64,000 nt of DNA, taken from the NCBI RefSeq assembly GCF_015223065.1, contig NZ_JADFBY010000008.1, forward strand, positions 62,001 through 126,000, in the 5' to 3' direction. The translations under genes and the position numbers were made by a program. Source of the DNA: Mucilaginibacter sp. JRF (lineage in GTDB: Bacteria; Bacteroidota; Bacteroidia; Sphingobacteriales; Sphingobacteriaceae). Positions 52,886 through 61,480 of the stretch are shown piece after piece; position 1 is the stretch's first letter; the number at the start of each line of letters is the position of its first letter. The notes beneath the pieces are model-generated. The model had not been told where the DNA came from and ran no database searches. It saw only the letters and a list, made by a program, of their open reading frames with translations.

Positions 52886-53737
52886 ATGATAAAATTCGGC
52901 GTAAGCACATTTGTATGGGTATCTCCTTTTGATACAGTCTCATTTCATCTGATTGATAAAGTAAAACAAATGGGGTATGATATTATTGAGATAGCCGTTG
53001 AAGATAAAAACCTGATAGACTGGCCCCTGTTAAAATCCCTCGCCAAAAACGCGGCACTGGATGTTACCATTAGCGGTGCATTTGGTGCCGACAGGGATAT
53101 TTCAAGCACCGATCCTGATGTACGAGAAAACGGCCTGCAATATATTATTGATTGTGTGGAGATAGCTAACTTTATGGAAAGCCCCATCTTCACAGGCCCT
53201 GTATATTCGGCCGTAGGCAAAACACGTATAGTGAGTACTGAGCAAAAGCAACAGGAACATGCCTGGTGTATTGAAAACCTGCTTAAAGCCAGTGATATTG
53301 CCCGGCAACAAGGCGTAGTAATAGGCGTTGAACCCCTGAACCGTTTTGAAACCGATATGGTGAACACGGTCGATCAGGCGCTATCCATCGTAAAGGAAGT
53401 AAACAGTGCTTTCATTAAAATATCGCTTGATACCTTTCATGGAAATATTGAGGAGAAAAGCATACCCAACAGCATCCGCAAAATAGGTAAAGACCTGCTT
53501 TGCCATGTTCAGGGTAATGAAAGCGACCGTGGTACCCCCGGAACCGGTAATTTAGACTGGCCCGGCATTAAGCAAGCGCTGATAGATATTGAATATGATG
53601 GCGCTGTAGTAATAGAAACCTTTGGAGCACCATCAAAAGAACTTGCCAAGGCGGCCTCGATTTGGCGCCCGCTGGCCAATAGTGCCGATGAGTTGGCCAC
53701 TGAGGGCCTGGCCTTTTATAAAACATTATTAACCTAA
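52886..53737 (+). CDS. Ketose 3-epimerase-like TIM-barrel sugar isomerase
   Basis: A 283-residue protein of the D-tagatose/D-psicose 3-epimerase group within the AP-endonuclease-2-like barrels. The start at 52886 (MIKFGVSTFVW) follows an AGGG box 7 bases after the upstream stop; a longer frame from 52856 overlaps that gene. Metal ligands are placed as Glu149 (GVEPLNRFETD), Asp182 (SLDTFHGNIEE), His207 (CHVQGNESDRGTPGTG) and Glu244 (VVIETFG), the spacing of Agrobacterium psicose epimerase. It would epimerise or isomerise the keto sugar made or released by its neighbours. Cytoplasmic. Confidence 0.88.
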   Translation: MIKFGVSTFVWVSPFDTVSFHLIDKVKQMGYDIIEIAVEDKNLIDWPLLKSLAKNAALDVTISGAFGADRDISSTDPDVRENGLQYIIDCVEIANFMESPIFTGPVYSAVGKTRIVSTEQKQQEHAWCIENLLKASDIARQQGVVIGVEPLNRFETDMVNTVDQALSIVKEVNSAFIKISLDTFHGNIEEKSIPNSIRKIGKDLLCHVQGNESDRGTPGTGNLDWPGIKQALIDIEYDGAVVIETFGAPSKELAKAASIWRPLANSADELATEGLAFYKTLLT

Positions 53738-53747
53738 ACTAATTGAT

Positions 53748-55307
53748 ATGAGTGAAACTGCAATTCATACAGGCGATGCTATTAAGATAGATGAACGATC
53801 AAGAAAGATACTGTTTTGGGGTTGTTTTACTGTACTGGTAGCATCAGCTTTCGGGTTTGTATTCCGGTCGTTCCTGATGGCTGAGTGGGGCACCCAGTTT
53901 GGCTTGAGCAAAACTCAGCAGGGCGAAATATTTGGCGTAAGCTTTTGGCCATTTGGTATCAGCATTGTTTTTTTTAGTTTGATAATTGACAAGGTAGGCT
54001 ACAAAAAGTCGATGATATTTGCTTTTATATGCCATATCCTGTCTATCATCATCACCATAATGGCAACCGGTTACTGGATGCTCTATGTAGGTACCCTGCT
54101 ATTCGCCCTTGGCAATGGCGCTGCCGAGGCGGTAGTTAACCCCGTAGTAGCCAGCATGTACCCACGCGATAAAACCAAATGGCTTAACATACTACACGCC
54201 GGTTGGCCCGCGGGTATGGTAATAGCGGGTTTATTAGCCATCGGCATGATACACGTGCAGTCGGCATGGCCGGTTATCATTGGCATTATTTCGTTACCCG
54301 TTATTGTGTATGGTGTTATCATTTTTAAATGTTCATTCCCCGTTAGCGAACGTGTAAAAGCAGGTGTAAGCTACCTGCAAATGCTTAACGAGGTAGGCAT
54401 ATTGGGTATCATTATCATTGTAGGTTTATGTGCCTTTCAGATAGGTGGCCTGTTTGGCTGGCCGTACATTTACAGCATTATTGCTGTGGTTGTAGTAGCG
54501 GGTATATTCGCGTGGTTCGTCCGGTCGTTAGGGCATCCCCTATTCATCATGTTGTTATTGCTGATGATACCCCTGGCTACTACCGAGCTGGGTACCGATA
54601 GCTGGATAACCGACCTCATGACCCCCGAAATGGCTAAGGCCGGCCTGCAAGGCGGCTGGGTTTTGGTTTATACCTCTGTTATAATGGCTATACTGCGGTT
54701 TTGCTCAGGCCCCGTGGTGCACAGGTTATCGCCATTGGGTTTGCTGGCCACCAGTGCATTGATCGCCTCATTGGGCTTATACTTCCTGTCGTATTCTGTA
54801 GGCTTCATCATTATTGTTGCCGCCACCATTTACGCGTTAGGTAAAACCTTCTTTTGGGGTACGATGCTTGGCGTAGTAGCCGAGCGTTTCCCGAAAGGTG
54901 GAGCGTTAACACTCAACTTTACCAGTGCAGTGGGCCAGATGGGTGTCGGAGTAATTGGAGCCGTTTTTTTAGGAACCATACAGGATAAGCAACTGGAACA
55001 AAACCTGGCAACCTATGATGCCAACAATAACACCACCCTGCATACAACCTATGTAAGCCAACACAAGCAAAGCATATTCGGCAAGTATAAAGCGCTTGAC
55101 GAAGCTAAACTTTCAGCCGCTCCCGAGTCCACAAAAACCATCATCTCAACCGCGGAAAACGAATCAAAAAAGAACGCCTTACGTACCGTGGCCATACTGC
55201 CGGGCTGTATGTTGTTCTTTTTTATAGGAGCGATACTTTACTTTAGATCAAAGGGAGGTTATAAACCGGTTGTGCTAACCGGGCATACGGATCAGATAAC
55301 AACATAA
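53748..55307 (+). CDS. MFS sugar transporter
   Basis: A 519-residue major-facilitator permease with about twelve hydrophobic helices. SLIIDKVGYKKSM is the loop 2-3 motif A equivalent, and the central loop lies near residues 200-215. A hydrophilic insertion between the last helices (about residues 415-480) contains many Asn, Thr and Lys residues. It begins 10 bases after the epimerase stop and closes the operon, so it probably imports the sugar or glycoside that the ThuA proteins, oxidoreductase and epimerase degrade. The substrate cannot be told from sequence. Confidence 0.88.
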   Translation: MSETAIHTGDAIKIDERSRKILFWGCFTVLVASAFGFVFRSFLMAEWGTQFGLSKTQQGEIFGVSFWPFGISIVFFSLIIDKVGYKKSMIFAFICHILSIIITIMATGYWMLYVGTLLFALGNGAAEAVVNPVVASMYPRDKTKWLNILHAGWPAGMVIAGLLAIGMIHVQSAWPVIIGIISLPVIVYGVIIFKCSFPVSERVKAGVSYLQMLNEVGILGIIIIVGLCAFQIGGLFGWPYIYSIIAVVVVAGIFAWFVRSLGHPLFIMLLLLMIPLATTELGTDSWITDLMTPEMAKAGLQGGWVLVYTSVIMAILRFCSGPVVHRLSPLGLLATSALIASLGLYFLSYSVGFIIIVAATIYALGKTFFWGTMLGVVAERFPKGGALTLNFTSAVGQMGVGVIGAVFLGTIQDKQLEQNLATYDANNNTTLHTTYVSQHKQSIFGKYKALDEAKLSAAPESTKTIISTAENESKKNALRTVAILPGCMLFFFIGAILYFRSKGGYKPVVLTGHTDQITT

Positions 55308-55360
55308 CAACAACAAATCAACGAGATAATCCGATCAAAAACCCATCACAGTTAAGATAT

Positions 55361-55468
55361 TTAAAAATCTCGACGGCCGTCTTTCTGAATAATTAAGGCA
55401 ACAGCAATGGTAAAAATTGTTACTATGCTTAAGCCAATAATTAAATAAACATCAAAATTCATATTCAT
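55361..55468 (-). CDS. Possible 35-residue membrane peptide
   Basis: A short frame whose useful part is MNMNFDVYLIIGLSIVTIF, continuing as one hydrophobic helix to IIQKDGRRDF. The longer frame, starting at 55546, runs through a terminator hairpin (55473-55501), so the ATG at 55468 (or 55462) is more sensible. It lies 3' of that hairpin, and I see no promoter of its own; it would rely on readthrough. Topology resembles many small Bacteroidota membrane proteins, but there is no family evidence. Confidence 0.35.
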   Translation of the reverse strand: MNMNFDVYLIIGLSIVTIFTIAVALIIQKDGRRDF

Positions 55469-55472
55469 AAAA

Positions 55473-55501
55473 AACGGCAGATGCAAAAAGCACCTGCCGT
55501 T
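55473..55501 (-). terminator. Rho-independent terminator after the 107-residue gene
   Basis: Twelve-base arms with one mismatch: AACGGCAGATGC (55473-55484) and GCACCTGCCGTT (55490-55501), loop AAAAA. On the minus strand the stem is followed by TTTTT, a typical U-tract, 28 bases after the stop codon of the gene at 55530-55853. Confidence 0.75.
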
Positions 55502-55529
55502 AAACTTTATCAAGTTACTGATAAGTAAT

Positions 55530-55853
55530 TTAGGTACCGTATACATGCTGGATATTTTGTACCAATGAAGGATATATCCTATCGCGCTTGTGCGCTTTTT
55601 TTCTTAATTCTTTCAGCTTTGGAGCAATAAATTGTAGCTTAATTTTATTAAATAGGTTGTGATAATCTTGTATTAACTCGCTCAGTACAACTATCTGCTT
55701 ATTGTAATTAGCGTGCGTGGTTTCCAGTTGGGCACGTAACTCACCTGCTGTTTGCATATCACTGTCCCGATCTAAATTTTCACACAATAAGTTTTCTAAC
55801 TGAAGCAGGGCATCAACCAACTGCCTGTGCCTTGTATCGCTAATACCCTGCAT
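55530..55853 (-). CDS. Hypothetical helical protein, 107 aa
   Basis: A small soluble protein, rich in Leu, Gln, Asn and Lys, predicted wholly helical: LVDALLQLENLLCENLDRDS, LRAQLETTHANYNKQIVVLSELIQDYH, then a basic stretch KLKELRKKAHKRDR. No signal peptide, no known motif. It is followed by a good terminator and preceded by a hairpin (55874-55911) that shares GGCAGATGC with that terminator, so it looks like a self-contained unit. I do not recognise a family. Confidence 0.55.
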   Translation of the reverse strand: MQGISDTRHRQLVDALLQLENLLCENLDRDSDMQTAGELRAQLETTHANYNKQIVVLSELIQDYHNLFNKIKLQFIAPKLKELRKKAHKRDRIYPSLVQNIQHVYGT

Positions 55854-55873
55854 TTTTTTGTACTTTATTAATG

Positions 55874-55911
55874 ATCAGGCAGATGCTAACTTTTATTAAC
55901 ATCTGCCTGAT
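55874..55911. terminator. Long perfect hairpin after the IPT/NHL gene
   Basis: Perfect 12-base arms ATCAGGCAGATG (55874-55885) and CATCTGCCTGAT (55900-55911) with a 14-base AT-rich loop, 6 bases after the IPT/NHL stop codon. The minus-strand tail (CATTAATAAAG) is only weakly T-rich, so termination may be partial. Confidence 0.55.
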
Positions 55912-55917
55912 ATCAGC

Positions 55918-58098
55918 CTATTTTAAAATTATTTTACGTACTGCACCGTTACTTCCGTCAATTACGTAGATACTACCATCTTTGCCTACAGCAATATCAT
56001 CTATTGAAGCAAATTTAGCATTAGCAAATGTTCCGTCGGCAAAACCATAGCCGGTTGCAAAAAGTGTGGTAGTGGCTCCATTTTGCGGATTAACCAATCT
56101 TATAGCTCTGTTATTTCTGTCGGCAACTACTAATTGATTATCGCTGGTGAAAACAAGGCCTGTTATACCGTTAAATCTTGCACTTCTGCCAATACCGTCA
56201 GCTAACCCGCCTTCGCTATGAGCTCCGGCAATTATAGCCATGCCACCACCCACGCTTATTTTCTGTATACCGGTTCCGCCATCCAGTATATTATCTGAAT
56301 AGAAAACATTACCGGCCGCATCAATAGCCGGTCTTGATGAAGGCCATGATGGCCCGGCTACCTTAGTGTAGTTACCAAGCGGCGTCACTTTATTCATTCC
56401 TGCACCAAAGCCGGCAATACCTACATACATGTTGCCTGATGCATCCATACTCATTTTGGCAGGCTGAAAACCGCCTGTAAAGGCAACATTTTGGCCCGAA
56501 GGTGTTATTTTTCTGATTTGTGAAGCATTCTGATCTGCCACATAGATATTATCCTGACCATCGATATAAATACCATTCGGAAACGAGAAATGCACATCGG
56601 CACCATTTGCCTGGAGCTTACTTACAACACCGGCCGGGGTTATTTTATTAACGGTTCCATCGGTAGTATTGGTTACATAAACATTGTCATGGCTATCAAC
56701 CGCAATACCTTGTATACTACCAATAGGGTTTGATGGGCCACCGGCAATTGTTATTATACCCGCACGTTTAAATGGTTGTGGCGAGGTGGTTTCTAAACCA
56801 TTAGTTGCAACCTTAACTATACCTGTGCTCAGGTTTGCAGGCGCATCAACTACCAACTGAGTTTCTGTTGACGATTTTACCGTGGTAAGCACATCGTTAA
56901 AGTAAACCTTATTATCTGATGCCGTGGTGCTGAAACCTGTACCTGTAATTGTTACTGAAGTACCCGCTAATCCATTATCAGGTGTGAGCGATTTAATACC
57001 CAGCGTTTGATCTTTAAATGCCGGGCCTGTTGTAGCCTGATCGTTCACCACTACCCTGATGTTGCCTGACCCTGTACCACCGGGTATGGTCAGCGTAATT
57101 TGTGTTGCCGTAACTGAGTTTAATGGCACTTCCACATTATTGATAAAAACCTTATTCTCATCAGCAACAGCGCTAAACACATCGCCCTGAATGGTCATTT
57201 CGGTACCTTTTGGTCCACTTAAGGGAGATACTATGCCGATGACCGGTTTACCTACCACTGTAAACCTTTGTCCGGTTATTTTTTGCCCATTTATGGTAAC
57301 AGATAATGGTCCGGTGGTAACATCTGCCGGTGCTAAAACTACCAGCTGCTTGTCATTCCCCTCAACCACTGTAGCTGCCTTACCGTTAAAATCAACCTTA
57401 TTGTTGGCCAATGCGGTTTCAAAACCAACCCCATTAAGCACCACGCGGGTATTAGCACCACCACTTAGCGGTTTCATGTTACTAATTTCCTGATAGGTGA
57501 AGTTACGACCCTGAGCCTCTTTACCGTCAACCTTTACGGTAACCGGGCCAAAGCCTGCATTTTGAGGCACTTCGGCTACAATAAGGGTATCGGCCACGCT
57601 AACTACCAGGGCCGATACGTTGTTGATCAATACCGATGCCGGGTTGCTTACACTGGCAAAGCCTTCGCCGCTTATTCTTATTTGCGCGCCTGCCGGACCA
57701 TTGGCCGGAAAAATATCTTTAACCGACAGATCCTGATAAGTATAGCTACCAACTTCGAAGGTTTTGCTGCCTGCCTTTAAAACAATCTTACCGGTTGTAC
57801 CATCGGGTATGCGTACCACTACCGCGTTGGCGGTAACGCTTATTACATCGGCATTGTTGCCGCTAACTGTAGCACTATAATCGTTTAGTGATGTGCCGAA
57901 GCCCTCTCCCTCCACTGTTACCAGCGTGCCGGCCTTACCACTGTTAGGGTAGTAACCGGTCACCTTAGCTTCGATATTGGCTCCGGCACCTTTTTCCTTA
58001 TCATCCTTTTTACAAGCGTTAAAGGTTACCAGTAGTGCCAGCAGCATGCATATGCCGGCACTCCATTTTTTTATTTTATTCATTTTCAATGTTTTCAT
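55918..58098 (-). CDS. IPT/TIG-repeat and NHL-propeller lipoprotein
   Basis: A lipoprotein (FNAC followed by KKDDKEKG) of about 726 residues; the ATG at 58098 is used, with 58110 and 58083 as alternatives. Five IPT/TIG immunoglobulin-like repeats occupy about residues 45-445, each with a xxPxxGxxGTxVTIxGxGF signature (GYYPNSGKAGTLVTVEGEGFG, SLTPDNGLAGTSVTITGTGF). The C-terminal 280 residues are NHL-type beta-propeller blades (GIAVDSHDNVYVTNTTDGTVNKITPAG, GIYIDGQDNIYVADQNASQIRKI). Such surface lipoproteins often accompany SusCD-like systems and bind glycans. It starts 10-22 bases after the TonB receptor stop and is co-transcribed with it. Confidence 0.85.
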   Translation of the reverse strand: MKTLKMNKIKKWSAGICMLLALLVTFNACKKDDKEKGAGANIEAKVTGYYPNSGKAGTLVTVEGEGFGTSLNDYSATVSGNNADVISVTANAVVVRIPDGTTGKIVLKAGSKTFEVGSYTYQDLSVKDIFPANGPAGAQIRISGEGFASVSNPASVLINNVSALVVSVADTLIVAEVPQNAGFGPVTVKVDGKEAQGRNFTYQEISNMKPLSGGANTRVVLNGVGFETALANNKVDFNGKAATVVEGNDKQLVVLAPADVTTGPLSVTINGQKITGQRFTVVGKPVIGIVSPLSGPKGTEMTIQGDVFSAVADENKVFINNVEVPLNSVTATQITLTIPGGTGSGNIRVVVNDQATTGPAFKDQTLGIKSLTPDNGLAGTSVTITGTGFSTTASDNKVYFNDVLTTVKSSTETQLVVDAPANLSTGIVKVATNGLETTSPQPFKRAGIITIAGGPSNPIGSIQGIAVDSHDNVYVTNTTDGTVNKITPAGVVSKLQANGADVHFSFPNGIYIDGQDNIYVADQNASQIRKITPSGQNVAFTGGFQPAKMSMDASGNMYVGIAGFGAGMNKVTPLGNYTKVAGPSWPSSRPAIDAAGNVFYSDNILDGGTGIQKISVGGGMAIIAGAHSEGGLADGIGRSARFNGITGLVFTSDNQLVVADRNNRAIRLVNPQNGATTTLFATGYGFADGTFANAKFASIDDIAVGKDGSIYVIDGSNGAVRKIILK

Positions 58099-58119
58099 AT
58101 ATGATATCATTGCATTTAC

Positions 58120-61100
58120 TTAAAAGCTATACCTCAAACCTAATTGCATTTGCGCCCTTGAGGCGAAGTAGTCGATACTGTAAGGCTTACCGGGGTCAGC
58201 GAAGGTGAACGCCGGGTAGCTGCCACTGTTTTGCTGTGGCGGGAACAAGGTTGGCGTTAAGCCCACGCTGCTGGTAGAGTTGAACGTATTGGGCGAGAAG
58301 TACTGCACGCCCCAGTTTTTGCTGATCAGGTTGGTCAGGTTCATGATGTCCACCGTCAGGCTGATGCTTTGTTTGGCGGCCTTACCGGTGAACAGCTCAT
58401 GCGCCAGGTGCAGGTCGGCCTGTATATTCCACGGCGTACGGCCCATGTTACGCCCGGTAAACTTACCCCTGCGGCTGCTCAGGTATTTGTTCCCGTCAAT
58501 AAAGCTGTTAAAGGCCTGTGCCTGCTGTGCGGCTGTCTGGCTGCCGTTATCCTTAAAGTAATTGATCGCATCTGCCTGCGTTGGTATATAGGCCAGGCTC
58601 ACCTGCTGCGGTAAACCCTGTATGCTGTTATTCACAATGCCATAGGTAAACGGGCTGCCGCTTTGCGCACTAAAGTACAGGCTGATATTGGTTTTGCCTG
58701 CCGATGCCCATTGCTTGTTATAGCTGATGGTGGATACGATACGGTGGCGGATATCGAAATTGCTGTAGGCCAGTTCGGGGTTGTTAGGTATCAGTGCCTG
58801 GTTCAGCTGCCAGTTGCTTTCCATGGAGTTACGCACCCCGTTGCTCAGGTCTTTAGACTGGCCGTAGGTGTATGCCGCCGTTATGTTCAGCGTGTTGCCG
58901 GTACCGGTGTTGATGGTTTTGGCCACACTGCCGGTCAGGCTGTAGCGGTAACCCCGGTTAGTATTACTAAGCAGGTAGATGTTGGAGAACCTGCTATCAA
59001 CCGTACCACGATATACCGGCTGCTGTTTGTTTTGATCATAACCATACCAGTATGGGTTATCCTGTGTGTTGAGTTGCTGAAATAATACGTCCTTGATGTT
59101 GCGGGTATACATTCCTTCCAGGCCAAACTTCCACTGACCGGTGGTTTCATAGTCGATACCTAAGCTGGTGCGGAGCACCTGCGGCATGGTAAAGCCATTG
59201 TCCACCAGGTCAACCTGTGTACGGCCGCTGTTGGGGTTGTTCACCACAGCGCCGTTCTGGCCGATGAAATCGGCCAGGCCGTTAGGGCTGGGCTTGATGG
59301 CGTCGCTGCCCGGGGTAAAGGGTTTCTGGTCGGCACGCTGGTCAAAGGCGCCATAGCTGTCGCCGGTATTGTAGTAGGCATAAGCTAACCACGCAAAGGG
59401 TATCCTGCCGGTGAACAGCCCCACACCGCCACGGAAGATCAGTGAGCGGTCGCCCAGGGCATCATACCGGAAGCCCATGCGGGGCGATAACTGTACCTTG
59501 TTCAAAAAGCTGTTGCTGATCCTGCTCAGCGGCGTATAGGTATACGTGGTACCAAAGTATGGATCGGCCTGTATGCTTCGCAGTTTCTCGCTCAGCGTGG
59601 GCATCTGCGGCAGCGAGGCCATATCGGCACGCAGGCCAGGCGTGATCTGCAGTTTATCGTTCACCCTGATCTCGTCCTGCACGTACAGGCTGTACATGTT
59701 CACATCAAAGCGGGCTGCCGGATTGTTCAGGATATAGTCGCGGGTATTGTTGGTATAGTTGTAACTGCCCCTTACCCGGTAAGGGTTATTGCTGATAAAG
59801 TCTTCAATGCTCAGGTAATCCACCCGGCCGTTCCAGGCATTCACAAAGCCATAGTCGATATGGTACAGCTCGTTATGGGTACCCACCAGGAATTTATGCC
59901 TGCCGGTCACATAGTTCAGGTTGGCGGTGAACTCCCAGGTCTTTTGTTTCATATTGAAAATGCTGGCCTCCCTGTCGGTACCCAGGTAGATGGTGGTACC
60001 GGGAGTACGCCCCATGATCTGTACCTGTGGCAATGAAGGGTCGCCGGTCGGGTCGCGCCGGTCGTTCACCTGCGTATAGCCTATCACCAAATTGCCTGAC
60101 AAGGCATTGCTGAAGAGGCTTTTCAGTTCGGCTACCGTGCTGGTCTGGTTATTGGTCTGCTCAAAGGCCATGCTGCTGAAGCGAAAATCCTGCTGGTCGC
60201 GGTCCATCACTGTGGCTTTACTGAAAATGGTATTGTTACGGGCGGCCAACTGGTGCTTGTCGCTGATGTTCCAGTCCAGCCTGTTGAAGAACTTGGCCGA
60301 ACGGTTGCTGTTGGTATATACGCCTGCCGTACCCGCGTCAAAGATGCTGCCATAGCGGCCCTGTGCCGTGTTAGCTATGGAATTCGCGTCCGCTACCGAC
60401 AGGATATGGCCGGTTTCGGCGGTACCTATGTACAGCTGGGTGGGGTCCTGCCTGCGGGTGATCTCCTCGTTGGTGAAAAAGAACAGCTTGTTTTTGATGA
60501 TGGGGAAGCCGATACGGAAACCGGCCTGGTAATCGTAAAAGTCACTGTTCATTTTGCCCAGCGAGCCCACCCTGTCATTACCGGTTATGGCGGCATTACG
60601 GCCAAAGCCATATACCGAGCCGCTTACCGTATTGGTACCGCTGCGGGTTACGGCATTGATGGAGCCGCCCGTAAAGTTACCGATCTTGACATCGAATGGG
60701 GCCAGGTATACCTGCATGTCCTCAATCGCGTCTAAGGATAAAGGGTTGGTACGGGTGGAGCTGCCCGCCATGCCCGAGGTACCCGTTTGCCCGCCTAATG
60801 AGGGCGAGAAGCCGATGGCGTCGTTATTGATAGCGCCATCTATCGTTACGTTGTTGTAACGGAAGCTGGTACCGCCAAAGCTGTTGTCCTTGCTGCCCTG
60901 CGGGGTCAGGCGGGTCAGGTCGGTGATGCTGCGGTTTACCGTAGGCATGTTGCGCACCTCGGCCGCCGTGATGTTACGGCCGGTACCGGTGGTGTTGGCA
61001 CGCGGGCCTCTGTTGGCTTTGGCTGTTACGTTTACCGTGGCCAGTTCCTGCGCGTTGTCGGCCAGGGTAAAGTTTAGCTGTTGGGTGCCGCCAAGTCGGA

Positions 61101-61449
61101 TGTTGATATCGTTACTGACCTCGGCTTTCATCCCCGTAAAGGAGGCCGTTACCGTGTAGGGCCCGCCGATACGCAGGTTGTTCAGAAAATAGCGCCCGTC
61201 GCCATCCGTGGCTACCGCGTATTTGGTACCGCTGGGCGTATGCAAGGCCTGTACCGTCGCTCCCGGTAATATGCCGCCTTTGCCATCTTTTACCTGGCCG
61301 CTTAGTGAACCGGAGGTTTCTTGCGAAAATGCCTGCAAACTACCTATCAGCAGAAAGCATAGCATGAGTACTTTTAAGCCTGCTTTAAGCATGGAACGCC
61401 CATGCAGCGCCTTTTTATGGCCCGGCCTTTCTTGTATATATGTTTTCAT
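58120..61449 (-). CDS. Large Oar-like TonB-dependent receptor
   Basis: An 1109-residue outer-membrane receptor. Signal peptide to about residue 43, carboxypeptidase-regulatory-like domain at about 47-135 (GSLSGQVKDGKGGILPGATVQAL), plug with RNITAAEVRNMPTVNRSITDLTRLTPQG and DMQVYLAPFDVKIGNFTGGSINAVTRSGTN, then a long barrel ending QLGLRYSF. The APFDVKxGxFTGGxINAVTRSGTN segment and length are those of Oar-like receptors rather than SusC. No SusD gene is adjacent. Two 60-base samples inside the gene are 55-57% GC against 42% for samples in both flanking genes, so its base composition stands out. Cargo unknown. Confidence 0.85.
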   Translation of the reverse strand: MKTYIQERPGHKKALHGRSMLKAGLKVLMLCFLLIGSLQAFSQETSGSLSGQVKDGKGGILPGATVQALHTPSGTKYAVATDGDGRYFLNNLRIGGPYTVTASFTGMKAEVSNDINIRLGGTQQLNFTLADNAQELATVNVTAKANRGPRANTTGTGRNITAAEVRNMPTVNRSITDLTRLTPQGSKDNSFGGTSFRYNNVTIDGAINNDAIGFSPSLGGQTGTSGMAGSSTRTNPLSLDAIEDMQVYLAPFDVKIGNFTGGSINAVTRSGTNTVSGSVYGFGRNAAITGNDRVGSLGKMNSDFYDYQAGFRIGFPIIKNKLFFFTNEEITRRQDPTQLYIGTAETGHILSVADANSIANTAQGRYGSIFDAGTAGVYTNSNRSAKFFNRLDWNISDKHQLAARNNTIFSKATVMDRDQQDFRFSSMAFEQTNNQTSTVAELKSLFSNALSGNLVIGYTQVNDRRDPTGDPSLPQVQIMGRTPGTTIYLGTDREASIFNMKQKTWEFTANLNYVTGRHKFLVGTHNELYHIDYGFVNAWNGRVDYLSIEDFISNNPYRVRGSYNYTNNTRDYILNNPAARFDVNMYSLYVQDEIRVNDKLQITPGLRADMASLPQMPTLSEKLRSIQADPYFGTTYTYTPLSRISNSFLNKVQLSPRMGFRYDALGDRSLIFRGGVGLFTGRIPFAWLAYAYYNTGDSYGAFDQRADQKPFTPGSDAIKPSPNGLADFIGQNGAVVNNPNSGRTQVDLVDNGFTMPQVLRTSLGIDYETTGQWKFGLEGMYTRNIKDVLFQQLNTQDNPYWYGYDQNKQQPVYRGTVDSRFSNIYLLSNTNRGYRYSLTGSVAKTINTGTGNTLNITAAYTYGQSKDLSNGVRNSMESNWQLNQALIPNNPELAYSNFDIRHRIVSTISYNKQWASAGKTNISLYFSAQSGSPFTYGIVNNSIQGLPQQVSLAYIPTQADAINYFKDNGSQTAAQQAQAFNSFIDGNKYLSSRRGKFTGRNMGRTPWNIQADLHLAHELFTGKAAKQSISLTVDIMNLTNLISKNWGVQYFSPNTFNSTSSVGLTPTLFPPQQNSGSYPAFTFADPGKPYSIDYFASRAQMQLGLRYSF

Positions 61450-61480
61450 CTCTATTTGTCTTTTTTGTGGAGAGGCTTTT

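Noticed and set aside
53844..54035. Short minus-strand frame within the MFS gene
   Set aside because: Antisense to transmembrane helices with clear permease pattern; such frames are expected by chance.
58120..61449. SusC-type receptor of a SusCD polysaccharide locus
   Set aside because: The plug motifs and length fit Oar-like receptors and no SusD gene is adjacent in the window.
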